A stretch of DNA of 44,045 nucleotides from Nanobdellota archaeon (GTDB taxonomy: Archaea > Nanobdellota > Nanobdellia > Parvarchaeales > Parvarchaeaceae), in assembly GCA_021802505.1 (NCBI GenBank), contig JAJZXE010000005.1:1-44045 (forward strand), read 5' to 3'. The notes below the pieces were generated by a model. It was not told the origin of the DNA and made no database searches. It saw only the letters and a list, made by a program, of their open reading frames with translations. The position numbers and the translations under genes are program-made. Of this stretch, positions 25,615 to 32,807 are shown one piece after another (the stretch's first letter is position 1; each line of letters begins with the position of its first letter).

Positions 25615-27023
25615 TAAACCTTATCTTTTTGTTGATAGTGCCTATGGCGGGGATACTTGCCCTGATAATAAAACCTTTCATCGGTAAACCCGTCTCCGCA
25701 GAGATTATAACCCTGATAACAATGGTCATAACCGTTATACTGTTTGGATTCGGTTTGCTGCTGGGTTTCAGCGGATTTAATGCGAATATAAATTCAAGCA
25801 TAAGCTTTTCATTCTCCCTGCAGACCAGCTTTATAACCATTCCGTTTCTATTGCTCGCGACGGTACTGCCGATTGCCATACTGTTATTTGCGGCGAAGGA
25901 GATAAGGCAGAGCAGGTCTCTTTTTTATGTCTTTTACCTTGTGGTTTATCTCTCCGTTATCTCCGTTTTCATATCCTCAAATCTTATAGTCTTTTTCATC
26001 TTTTGGGAGCTTGCCGTCTTGTCCCTGTTCTTTATAATCAGTTTGTGGGGAAACGCCGAGAAAGGAAGAAAGGCCGGCATGAAGTTCCTGGTCTTTACGC
26101 AGTTCGGCAGTCTCACTCTTCTCGCGGTCTTTATCCTTCTTTTTGTCTACACCGGCAGCTTTAATCTGCCTGTCATCGCGTCTAAGATGGCGCTGCTTCC
26201 TTCCTATGTAGAATATCTCTCATTTTTTCTTCTGCTGATAACGGTGATGATAAAAATGCCGATATTTCCGCTGCACGAGTGGCTTCTTGATTCTTACTAT
26301 TATTCTCCGTCTTCTGGAACCATGTTCCTTTCGGCCATGCTGTCAAAACTGGGAGGATTTGCATTCATACTTTTCGGCTTCGGGCTGTTCCGCAATGTTC
26401 TTTTGAATCTCAGGCTGCCGCTTGTTTTGCTGGGTGTTTTTACCGCTATATACATCGCTTTCGCCGCCTCCGGCCAGAAGGATTTCAAAAAACTTCTGTC
26501 TTATTCAAGCATGTTTTATATGTCCCTCGTTTTTATAGGAATATCCTCGGGTGTGGGCACCGCGATCATAGGCTCCGTTATACTTATGGTCAGCCACGGT
26601 TTTATAATAACGCTGCTTTTTGGCATATCCTATGTGCTGTTTCAGAAGACAGGCACAAATGAAACGGCCAAACTCGGCGGCATAATGTCGAAAATGCCTC
26701 TTTTTGCCTTTTTCCTTGTTTTCGGTGTGTTCGCCAGTCTCGGCATACCGGGGCTTTCGAATTTTCCTGGTGAGCTTTTGATATTTATAGGCTCGTACGC
26801 CGTGGCGGGCATATCACTTCTTGCAATATTCGGTATACTCCTGTCCACAAATTATTATCTCCGCATAATAAAACAGGTGTTATTCGGACAGCTGCCGAAA
26901 AAGTTAACGACTCTTAAAGAACTGTCCACTGTGGAGTTGGCAGTCTTTTCCTTTCTCTCATTTTTCATATTGCTGATAGGGCTGTTTCCTTCATTATTAA
27001 TCGGAGTGATAGGGGGTCTTTGA
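25611..27023 (+). CDS. nuoM: NADH-quinone oxidoreductase subunit M-like (antiporter-type)
   Basis: 470 residues, about 14 TM helices. Signatures: FFIFWELAVLSLFFIISLWG (TM5 Glu), VMIKMPIFPLHEWLLDSYYY (TM7 region), and GQKDFKKLLSYSSMFYMSLV with Lys residues in the channel helix. Second of three antiporter-like proton pumps of the membrane arm. Starts inside the last codons of nuoL and ends directly before the ATG of nuoN. Confidence 0.95.
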   Translation: MINLIFLLIVPMAGILALIIKPFIGKPVSAEIITLITMVITVILFGFGLLLGFSGFNANINSSISFSFSLQTSFITIPFLLLATVLPIAILLFAAKEIRQSRSLFYVFYLVVYLSVISVFISSNLIVFFIFWELAVLSLFFIISLWGNAEKGRKAGMKFLVFTQFGSLTLLAVFILLFVYTGSFNLPVIASKMALLPSYVEYLSFFLLLITVMIKMPIFPLHEWLLDSYYYSPSSGTMFLSAMLSKLGGFAFILFGFGLFRNVLLNLRLPLVLLGVFTAIYIAFAASGQKDFKKLLSYSSMFYMSLVFIGISSGVGTAIIGSVILMVSHGFIITLLFGISYVLFQKTGTNETAKLGGIMSKMPLFAFFLVFGVFASLGIPGLSNFPGELLIFIGSYAVAGISLLAIFGILLSTNYYLRIIKQVLFGQLPKKLTTLKELSTVELAVFSFLSFFILLIGLFPSLLIGVIGGL

Positions 27024-28376
27024 ATGGGATACTTAAATCCGCAGTATGTTTTATTTGGAGGGATTCTTCTCGTCATACTCCTTGATTTTTTAAGATATGG
27101 CCTGGGCGGAAAAGGCAAGTACATCATACATTACATCTCTGCCGGTATACTGGCTCTTGCGCTTGTTTTTGACGTCCTTTACGGAAACATGAACATAAAC
27201 ATGTTTTCCGAGGTCCAATACTCGCAGTTTGTAACCGGCTTCATGCTTTTCATCTCTCTTCTGGTATATCTTTTTATATTATCGGATAAACATGAACACG
27301 GCGTCGCTGCAGATGTTGCGTATCTTTCTGCCATTCTCGGCGCGACGCTTGTCGTTTTAGCGAGCAATCTGATTTCTCTGTTCCTTTCTATAGAACTGCT
27401 TTCGATATCTTCATACGCGCTGGTCTATCTCTATAAATCTGATAGTGCATTGGAGGGAGCAATAAAATACCTGTCAACGGGGATAATCTCAATGGTCATC
27501 CTTATATTCGGTATATCCGTTATCTATGCAGGAACAGGCACGCTGTCATTTTCATCCCTTCACACCGTATCGTATATTCCGTTCATTGCTGGCATTTCGA
27601 TAGTCATCGCAGGGCTCGGTTTCAAATCCACATTAGTGCCGTTTCATATGTGGGCCCCGGATACGTACGAGGCATCAAATAGCTCTATCACTGCCTTTAT
27701 ATCGTCTGTTTCCAAGGCGGCGGGACTTCTTGCAATGATACGCGTCTTCTTTTTTGCTTTACCAGTATCATCTTCATTCGTAACCGCACTGTTCTTATCT
27801 ATCGCGCTTATAACGATTTTTCTCAGCGCATTTCTTGCCTCTGTACAGGACAGAATAAAAAGGCTACTTGCCTATTCAAGCATATCGCAGGCGGGTTTTG
27901 CATTCATCAGCTTGGCCGTTCTGACGACTAAGGGGGTAAACGCCGCCATATTCTACATATTCGCATTTGCCGTTGCGGATGCTATAGTATTTCTTGCGTA
28001 TGGTATGTTTGAAAATAAGAAGATAATCTACAGAAAAGACAGCGGCCGCATGTACTCTGTATCAAAAATAGGCGCCATAAGCTTCTTTATAGGCATGCTC
28101 TCACTCGCGGGTTTTCCGCCGACGATAGGGTTCTTTGGAAAACTTTTGATATTTTATGCGCTTTTCAACAGCGGTTATTTCCCGATAGTAATCCTTCTGT
28201 TTTTCTCCCTGCTTGTTTCGACCTTCTATTACTTTAACATACTTTCAGGCATGCATTTTGCGGATTTGATAAAGAAAGAAAGTGCAAAAAAAACCATAAA
28301 GAGAGAACAGCGTGTAAAGGAGATTATACTAGTGGTATTGACCGTTTCACTGTTTGTAGGGGTCATATTTGCCTAA
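27024..28376 (+). CDS. nuoN: NADH-quinone oxidoreductase subunit N-like (antiporter-type)
   Basis: 450 residues, about 13-14 TM helices. Signatures: LFLSIELLSISSYALVYLYK (TM5 Glu), GFKSTLVPFHMWAPDTYEAS and SVQDRIKRLLAYSSISQAGF, then the NuoN-type SLAGFPPTIGFFGKLLIFYA. It is the last gene of the operon. NuoA-I are not in the window, so electron input must come from genes elsewhere, or this arm works with another module. Confidence 0.95.
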   Translation: MGYLNPQYVLFGGILLVILLDFLRYGLGGKGKYIIHYISAGILALALVFDVLYGNMNINMFSEVQYSQFVTGFMLFISLLVYLFILSDKHEHGVAADVAYLSAILGATLVVLASNLISLFLSIELLSISSYALVYLYKSDSALEGAIKYLSTGIISMVILIFGISVIYAGTGTLSFSSLHTVSYIPFIAGISIVIAGLGFKSTLVPFHMWAPDTYEASNSSITAFISSVSKAAGLLAMIRVFFFALPVSSSFVTALFLSIALITIFLSAFLASVQDRIKRLLAYSSISQAGFAFISLAVLTTKGVNAAIFYIFAFAVADAIVFLAYGMFENKKIIYRKDSGRMYSVSKIGAISFFIGMLSLAGFPPTIGFFGKLLIFYALFNSGYFPIVILLFFSLLVSTFYYFNILSGMHFADLIKKESAKKTIKREQRVKEIILVVLTVSLFVGVIFA

Positions 28377-28383
28377 GACTAGT

Positions 28384-28472
28384 AGACTACACCGAACAAA
28401 TTACTGTGATAATAAACAATTTTCAGGTCAAATGTGCGTCATATTCACAGTTATGCAGAAGACTTGTAGTCT
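28384..28472. repeat. Nested inverted repeats between nuoN and vapC
   Basis: AGACTACA (28384-28391) pairs with TGTAGTCT (28465-28472), and inside it ACTGTGA (28403-28409) pairs with TCACAGT (28445-28451). The right end also has a tight local hairpin AAGACT-TGT-AGTCTT. It lies between convergent genes, so a two-way terminator or the remnant of a small mobile repeat are possible. Confidence 0.5.
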
Positions 28473-28478
28473 TTATAT

Positions 28479-28880
28479 TCAGAAATCAAGGCTGTTAACA
28501 AATTGTTTAGGTATTTTGTTTATTAGTTCCTTGTCCTCAGTATAAAGGACAGCATTACTTTTCTTTGCTAGTGCCACATAAACAGCATCATAAATAGTGA
28601 TATCATACTCCAAAGCCAAATCGATGGTTAAAGATGCGAGTTCATCGTCAAAATCAACAAAAGTAAATCCGCTTTTTTCAATTGCTATCGCAGCACTCTT
28701 AATCTTTTCAGGGCTGACCTTTCTGTATTTTAGTGCGTTTAAAACCTCATACTTTATGAGTGAAGGTTCGCTGATCTCTTCTTCTCCTTTTATGAATCGC
28801 TCAAACAGTTTGTTAGCCTTTTCAGAATCCTTCTCTGTTACAAAAAGCTTGAAAATAACACTTGCGTCAAGTACTAACAT
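28479..28880 (-). CDS. vapC: VapC toxin, PIN-domain ribonuclease
   Basis: 133 residues, full PIN length. The four acidic residues are Asp5 (VLDASVIFKLF), Glu45 (IKYEVLNALKY), Asp98 (ITIYDAVYVALAKK) and Asp116 (LYTEDKEL). Such toxins cut tRNA or rRNA when freed from VapB. It lies two bases after the stop of its vapB partner on the same strand. All active-site residues are present, so it should be functional. Confidence 0.92.
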   Translation of the reverse strand: MLVLDASVIFKLFVTEKDSEKANKLFERFIKGEEEISEPSLIKYEVLNALKYRKVSPEKIKSAAIAIEKSGFTFVDFDDELASLTIDLALEYDITIYDAVYVALAKKSNAVLYTEDKELINKIPKQFVNSLDF

Positions 28881-28882
28881 TT

Positions 28883-29119
28883 TCAGTGCCTCTCATTACG
28901 GAACTTTCTTATTATTGTCGTCGTATCACCGTCTTTTTCGAGTTTTATTTCACTGGACAGCCTGTGCATTATAGATAATGCCAAAGCAGTATTCTTCTGT
29001 TTTTCGATTTCATGATTTATGAAACGCCGTATTGCCTCCGACCAGTTAATTTTCAAACGTTTCATTTTGTCCTTGGTTTCTTCATTTACTTTTACCACCA
29101 CTTCAACTTGCCTTGTCAT
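28883..29119 (-). CDS. vapB: VapB-type antitoxin
   Basis: 78 residues, MTRQVEVVVKVNEETKDKMK, then RLKINWSEAIRRFINHEIEK. The opening strand-helix-helix has the ribbon-helix-helix-like pattern of archaeal VapB (…V.v.v.ee.k..mk....NWSEa.R..i). The Gln/Lys-rich middle and the C-terminal part (LEKDGDTTTIIRKFRNERH) would bind the toxin. It precedes vapC by two bases. Possible self-regulation sites lie upstream. Confidence 0.88.
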   Translation of the reverse strand: MTRQVEVVVKVNEETKDKMKRLKINWSEAIRRFINHEIEKQKNTALALSIMHRLSSEIKLEKDGDTTTIIRKFRNERH

Positions 29120-29128
29120 ACTTATGTT

Positions 29129-29169
29129 AGTATCATACTTATTATATATACTTTACGTACGATACGTAC
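29129..29169 (-). promoter_or_regulatory. Promoter and palindromic operators of vapBC
   Basis: A TATA-like AAGTATATATAATAAG (minus strand, about 29140-29154) is centred near 29 nt before the vapB ATG. It is flanked by AGTATGATACT (29129-29139, five-base arms) between TATA box and ATG, and by GTACGATACGTAC (29157-29169, five-base arms) upstream of it. Such flanking palindromes suit repression by the VapBC complex. Confidence 0.5.
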
Positions 29170-29257
29170 ATGTGAATTTAACTCCTATAACACCATAAAA
29201 AACGTTGGGGTGGTATTTAATATTAATGACTAACGCCAAGTAGTAACTATAGAAAAG

Positions 29258-29266
29258 TATTTATAC
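29258..29266 (+). promoter_or_regulatory. TATA-like promoter of the 128-residue gene
   Basis: AGAAAAG then TATTTATAC, centred 27 nt before the ATG at 29289. The surrounding 14 bases AGAAAAGTATTTAT are identical to those before the gene upstream of cdc48 (8480-8493). Confidence 0.55.
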
Positions 29267-29288
29267 TAGTTGTTTTCTTAGTAGCTAC

Positions 29289-29675
29289 ATGGAAAAAGAA
29301 AAAAAATTAGAAAGCATACTCTCAGAAGCCATCGATCTGGTCGCTAAAAAGGGACATTATGAACGAAATAAAGGGTGGCGCGTCTACGATGAAAAGGAAC
29401 CCAAGGGCAAGTTCCTGGGAATATTCCAGAAATATGAACATCAGTTCACAGTCGTACACGAGAAGACAAGATATAGAATCGGCGTTGATGAATTGGATGA
29501 AAACGTAACAATATATGATCGGGATACTCCTGTCTTCAGGGCAAGTGCTGCATCGCTTTATGATGAGACGGGCAAAAGAGTAGGGGCTGACCCCTATAGT
29601 TTTCACATAAACTCTTACGTTCCGGGCGAATGGGAACGACACTTAGATGATCTGTACTCAGGCCTCAAAAAGTGA
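29289..29675 (+). CDS. Uncharacterised 128-residue protein
   Basis: The family is not recognised. A helical, charged start (MEKEKKLESILSEAIDLVAK) is followed by a beta-rich middle (FLGIFQKYEHQFTVVHEKTR, YRIGVDELDENVTIYDRDTP) and ends SFHINSYVPGEWERHLDDLY. It is soluble, without Cys. Codon use is like the housekeeping genes and it has a good leaderless promoter, so it is probably real. It sits alone between a vapBC pair and the first copy of the 70-bp repeat, which begins four bases after its stop. Confidence 0.65.
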   Translation: MEKEKKLESILSEAIDLVAKKGHYERNKGWRVYDEKEPKGKFLGIFQKYEHQFTVVHEKTRYRIGVDELDENVTIYDRDTPVFRASAASLYDETGKRVGADPYSFHINSYVPGEWERHLDDLYSGLKK

Positions 29676-29678
29676 TGC

Positions 29679-29748
29679 GTGTTATCTCTATATAACATTA
29701 ATTTTATTTTAGGTTAATTGTATATAACACAAACTAAGGATACTTGTG
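29679..29748. repeat. 70-bp repeat, copy 1
   Basis: Matches 31596-31665 at 62 of 70 positions by hand alignment. A 31-bp core (29704-29734) is identical. The first 52 bases are bounded by GTGTTAT and ATAACAC, a 7-bp terminal inverted repeat like that of a small MITE-type element. It starts four bases after the stop codon of the preceding gene. Confidence 0.7.
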
Positions 29749-29930
29749 AAATTTTATGTATCAATACTGATTAATAAATATCAATAATGAATCTTGTATG
29801 TCAAAAATGACATATAGAAAAATACGAGCCAACGGAAGCATCCTACACCATGGAAGAAAACTATTAAAGAAAGTAAATTAATTTAATATTATTAAAAAGC
29901 AATATAATTAAAAAATTAAAACGGTGCCAA

Positions 29931-30158
29931 ATGGTTTATAGAAACAAAATGAATAGATGCTTATCACAGGTGTATCATAATATAAAACTGCACTTTAGTC
30001 CTTCCTATCAGGCGGCATCCGCATTAGTGTTAAATCAAAAGGTAACTCCCAGCAACTTGGAGCATCTGGTTGCGGTAGCGGAAGGAAAGGAAGCAGGGGT
30101 TACGTACGATTCAGAGGTTTTAAATTACGCAGGGAAGATCTTGAAAGGAGAGCTGTGA
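29931..30158 (+). CDS. Small uncharacterised protein (tentative)
   Basis: 75 residues, MVYRNKMNRCLSQVYHNIKL, ending AEGKEAGVTYDSEVLNYAGK ILKGEL. No family recognised. Predicted helical and soluble. The upstream DNA is A+T-rich with several TATA-like stretches at -25 to -40, but no clear ribosome-binding site; an alternative ATG is at 29949. It lies in the decayed toxin-antitoxin island, so it could be a fragment of a larger lost gene. Confidence 0.4.
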   Translation: MVYRNKMNRCLSQVYHNIKLHFSPSYQAASALVLNQKVTPSNLEHLVAVAEGKEAGVTYDSEVLNYAGKILKGEL

Positions 30159-30359
30159 AGTTTATACAAAGCCGCCGAAAATACTTGCAGTTACGGCTAG
30201 AGAGATTAGACAGGTTTTTATTACTGTGTGAGTATTCTTACGTGACGCACATTGAATAGTAACTTCAACAATTGCAAGGTCAATAAGTAATAATGGATAA
30301 TGAACGTGAACTGGGTTCATTCCAAATTATCTTGAAAGTGTTTAAAGACATAACTATCT
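30159..30359. other. Intergenic DNA without convincing gene
   Basis: Only short frames are present, for example 36 codons from ATG 30293, which read into the decayed antitoxin in another frame. No hairpin or repeat of note was seen. Confidence 0.4.
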
Positions 30360-30485
30360 ATGACGAAGGTAATAAAGGTAGATGTAGATTAGCGGACTGC
30401 TAAGCAATTCAGGGAAAAGGTTGTACAGATCTATGGTTATAAAAAAGGTGCAATGAAAAAAGCGTTAGAAACTTTAATAAAGTGA
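30360..30485 (+). pseudogene. VapB-like antitoxin remnant with internal stop
   Basis: ATG 30360 opens MTKVIKVDVD, then TAG (30390-30392), and the same frame continues RTAKQFREKVVQIYGYKKGA and MKKALETLIK before TGA at 30483-30485. Read through, it resembles archaeal antitoxins that precede PIN toxins (MTKVIKVDVDE.TAK.FR.KV…YG.KKGA..KAL). A single nonsense change has inactivated it. An out-of-phase ORF of 32 codons follows from ATG 30485. Confidence 0.6.
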
Positions 30486-30575
30486 TGATAACAGAGAGCA
30501 AATTAGACGAGTCCGCATTGCAGGGTGTGATAAAATCAGACAAAATTTCTACAGTAATTCAGCACAAGACCTTTA

Positions 30576-30755
30576 AAAGATGAACTTATTGATACAAACA
30601 TCTTCTTGGAGCCTTTTCTTGGCCAGAAAAAGGCAGTCAAATGTGAGGAGTTCCTTAAAAAAAGTTGTTGGGGAGAAGACAGAATCATTGTGGCTTCGTT
30701 TACTTCAATAAAGCGGTTAAGGTTTAAATTTATACACATCCTTTTGACTACATGA
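30576..30755 (+). pseudogene. VapC/PIN-domain toxin remnant
   Basis: The open frame reads KDELIDTNIFLEPFLGQKKA then VKCEEFLKKSCW…VASFTS and stops at TGA 30753-30755. LIDTNIFLE is the first motif of a PIN domain with its catalytic Asp. There is no start codon in place and all of the later acidic residues are missing. It follows the antitoxin remnant, so this was once a VapBC pair. The last bases overlap the start of the MNT gene (ATGA). Confidence 0.6.
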
Positions 30756-31138
30756 ACAGGACAATAAGTTTAGAATATAAGGAAATTGCACAGGAATTTA
30801 CTAAGCGTGCAGTTGCCAGACTAGGAGGTAAAATAACCGCGATATTACTGTATGGCTCGGTTTCAAGAGGAGAAGCAAATAAATACAGCGATATAGATCT
30901 GCTTGTATTGAGCAATTACGCTAATAGCCCCTTGTTTAGACGCCAGCTATCAAGGATAGCCACAAAACTCGAGGAGGAGGACGAATTCTCTTTTTATATC
31001 TCCATTTTTCCGATATTGCCAAAAGATCTTTTAAGAAACGTTAGATGGGGGGTTCCCTTTATAAGAAATGTAAAAAAAGATGCGGTGGAGTTGTATGGCG
31101 GAAAAATATTCCAAAAACTTACTAGAGAACTATCTTAA
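30752..31138 (+). CDS. mntA: MNT-type nucleotidyltransferase (antitoxin of HEPN pair)
   Basis: 128 residues. The Pol-beta-type motif is ILLYGSVSRGEANKYSDIDL, that is G35-S36 with Asp47 and Asp49 as the metal ligands. In MNT/HEPN pairs this small nucleotidyltransferase neutralises the HEPN ribonuclease, in studied cases by adding AMP to it. A TATA-like TTTAAATTTATAC lies about 22-25 nt upstream. The HEPN partner begins 44 nt before this gene ends. Confidence 0.88.
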   Translation: MNRTISLEYKEIAQEFTKRAVARLGGKITAILLYGSVSRGEANKYSDIDLLVLSNYANSPLFRRQLSRIATKLEEEDEFSFYISIFPILPKDLLRNVRWGVPFIRNVKKDAVELYGGKIFQKLTRELS

Positions 31139-31493
31139 AGTTGCTGACGAAGCGTTGCGAGATGCTAAATCTAGGTATAATGAGAATAGTTTTCGAGCCG
31201 CTGCTCATTCAGCATATTACGCTATGTTTTATTCGGCAAATGCAGCACTAATAAAAATAGGAGCCGAATTACCTAGAACACATCAAGGTTTAGTTGCACG
31301 GTTCAATTACCATTATATACGAACCAAAATTATAAAAGACAACTTCTCCGATTATTTAAGAACGGCCATGGAATTGCGGCTCAGTGGAGATTACAACGTT
31401 ACAATCGAACCCGATAAACGCTTAGTATTAAGTACTATAAATAACGCGCAAGAGTTTGTAACTACAATAAAAAAGATTGTAAACAAGAAATAA
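31095..31493 (+). CDS. HEPN-domain protein (toxin of MNT/HEPN pair)
   Basis: 132 residues from ATG 31095 (MAEKYSKNLLENYLKVADEA). The HEPN pattern is AAHSAYYAMFYSANAALIKI followed by PRTHQGLVARFNYHYIRTKI, as in the PF05168-type family. A possible catalytic Arg/His set is R34-A-A-A-H38, an R-x3-H spacing rather than the usual Rx4-6H, so nuclease activity is not certain. The gene overlaps its MNT partner by 44 nt in another frame. Confidence 0.85.
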   Translation: MAEKYSKNLLENYLKVADEALRDAKSRYNENSFRAAAHSAYYAMFYSANAALIKIGAELPRTHQGLVARFNYHYIRTKIIKDNFSDYLRTAMELRLSGDYNVTIEPDKRLVLSTINNAQEFVTTIKKIVNKK

Positions 31494-31595
31494 CAGCCAG
31501 ATTTCTATTATGGAAAAAATATTTGGCAGCAATAACGGCGTAGCCATAAACATTAAGTGGGTTTCGCCTCGGATCTTGATTCCCCTTCTTGATAT

Positions 31596-31665
31596 GTGTT
31601 ATCTCTGTATAACGCTAATTCTATTTTAGGTTAATTGTATATAACACAAACCATGAATATTTGTG
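31596..31665. repeat. 70-bp repeat, copy 2
   Basis: Second copy of the element at 29679-29748, same orientation, eight mismatches in 70. The GTGTTAT/ATAACAC inverted repeat and the 31-bp core (31621-31651) are retained. It lies about 100 nt after the HEPN stop. Confidence 0.7.
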
Positions 31666-31974
31666 GCCTTCTGCTCCAGTCTAGTTAATTCCATATTTAT
31701 ATTTGTGTAAGATAGTTATTGTATAAATGACTCTCTTCCATAATTTTAAAAGGAGTATACTGTAAGGAGTAGTATAACTATATTTAGTTTCAAGGGGTAA
31801 ATTGACAGTATGCCTTAAAAAGCTAAAATCTCTCTTCACAAGTATTTTTGTGATTTGGTGCTTTACTGTTTTCTTTTAGGTAGAGCACTTTAAGCACCGT
31901 TTGTATTATTTACAGGTATTAAGATAAATGGCCCTTCTTCTCATACGTATACTATTTTAGCATATAAAGCAGAA

Positions 31975-31993
31975 TGTAAACAAATTGTAAACA
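31975..31993 (+). promoter_or_regulatory. Direct repeats upstream of vapBC promoter
   Basis: TGTAAACA occurs at 31975-31982 and again at 31986-31993, 11 bases apart (one helical turn), directly before the TATA-like ATTTATAAAC centred about 26 nt from the vapB ATG (32023). A likely site for VapB self-regulation. Confidence 0.5.
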
Positions 31994-32022
31994 TTTATAA
32001 ACTTTAAGCATCTAATAATTGT

Positions 32023-32256
32023 ATGGCAGACAGCGAAGTTATCTCTGTGAGAATTCCGAAGGGCTTAAAGAGAGAATTGAAAAAGAATAAAATAGATTAC
32101 ACGAGGGAGACGCGTAAATTTTTAGAGAATCTTGTGCGGAGAGCACGTTTGGAAGTAACGATGGGAAAGATGATAAAAACTTCTGCTTCATTAAAGAAAC
32201 CAGTAACTAACTTGGCCGCTAAGATAATTAGGGAAGACCGGGAGCATGGGCATTGA
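32023..32256 (+). CDS. vapB: VapB-type antitoxin
   Basis: 77 residues, MADSEVISVRIPKGLKRELK, then KNKIDYTRETRKFLENLVRR. The first 45 residues have the ribbon-helix-helix pattern (strand VISVRIPK, then two helices); the tail is basic and then acidic (KIIREDREHGH). It overlaps the vapC start by 11 nt. The TATA-like box stands at leaderless spacing. Confidence 0.85.
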   Translation: MADSEVISVRIPKGLKRELKKNKIDYTRETRKFLENLVRRARLEVTMGKMIKTSASLKKPVTNLAAKIIREDREHGH

Positions 32257-32680
32257 AGAAATAGTTTTGGATTCCTCTGCAATTGTAGCTATGCAAGTGA
32301 AGGAGAAATATAGTACGTGGGTTATGAACAAGTTATCAGGCTACTTTAGTTTTGATATATTAGAATTAACTCCTTATGAAGTGTTTAACGCACTTAGCAC
32401 ATACAAAAGAAGAGGCATGCTAAACAATGATAAATACCAGGATATAATAAATAACACAAAGGATTTTCTAGATGACTGTAATGTTTATGGATATGATAAT
32501 GTGCTTTATTCTGCACTGGCAATATCAGCAGACTCAAAAATAGCTTTATATGATTCTGCCTATATAGCTTTAGCAAACAAGCTAAGATGTAAGCTGTTGA
32601 CTGTAGATCTGGCCCTTTACAATAAATTGTCAGATGTCCCCGCGCTGAAAGAGCTGCTTGTAACCCCTCTTAATAATTGA
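32246..32680 (+). CDS. vapC: VapC toxin, PIN-domain ribonuclease
   Basis: 144 residues. PIN acidic residues: Asp9 (IVLDSSAIVAM), Glu45 (LTPYEVFNALS), Asp103 (ALYDSAYIALANK) and Asp121 (LLTVDLALYNK). The spacing and surroundings match archaeal VapC. Complete and probably active. Starts inside the end of vapB. Third VapBC locus of the window with an intact antitoxin and the second with an intact toxin. Confidence 0.9.
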   Translation: MGIEEIVLDSSAIVAMQVKEKYSTWVMNKLSGYFSFDILELTPYEVFNALSTYKRRGMLNNDKYQDIINNTKDFLDDCNVYGYDNVLYSALAISADSKIALYDSAYIALANKLRCKLLTVDLALYNKLSDVPALKELLVTPLNN

Positions 32681-32776
32681 ATCAAGTTAATACAGCCTGT
32701 TTAAATCCTTTGAAATAGTATTTTTGAAAGACAACGGAAAACAGGTACATAGAGTTACAGCGGTGGCGGGCACGAG

Positions 32777-32787
32777 TTATTTTATAT
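32777..32787 (+). promoter_or_regulatory. TATA-like promoter deciding the phosphoesterase start
   Basis: TTATTTTATAT centred at about 32782 lies 26 nt before ATG 32808. The frame is open upstream to a TTG at 32724, but that would put the promoter inside the gene. Confidence 0.5.
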
Positions 32788-32807
32788 GGCCCTTTCCTTC
32801 TGATTAT

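Larger units (their letters stand above)
31494..32022. other. 529-bp intergenic region, A+T-rich
   Basis: It holds copy 2 of the 70-bp repeat, an inverted repeat GGTGCTT…AAGCACC near 31857-31896 with a long loop, and the vapB promoter with its repeats at the right end. A frame of 39 codons from ATG 31510 (MEKIFGSNNGVAINIKWVSP) runs into the repeat and stops there; its first residues recall archaeal winged-helix proteins, so it may be a gene cut by the repeat. Nothing else is convincing. Confidence 0.5.

Noticed and set aside
31510-31629. 39-codon ORF beginning MEKIFGS as a real gene
   Set aside because: Its last third is the 70-bp repeat and it has no start signals; at best a gene fragment.
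29679-31665. CRISPR array made of the 70-bp repeats
   Set aside because: Only two copies, 1.85 kb apart, with genes between and no regular spacers or cas genes.
32724-32807. TTG-started extension of the metallophosphoesterase
   Set aside because: A TATA-like box at 32777-32787 gives leaderless spacing to ATG 32808, and the family motifs start soon after.
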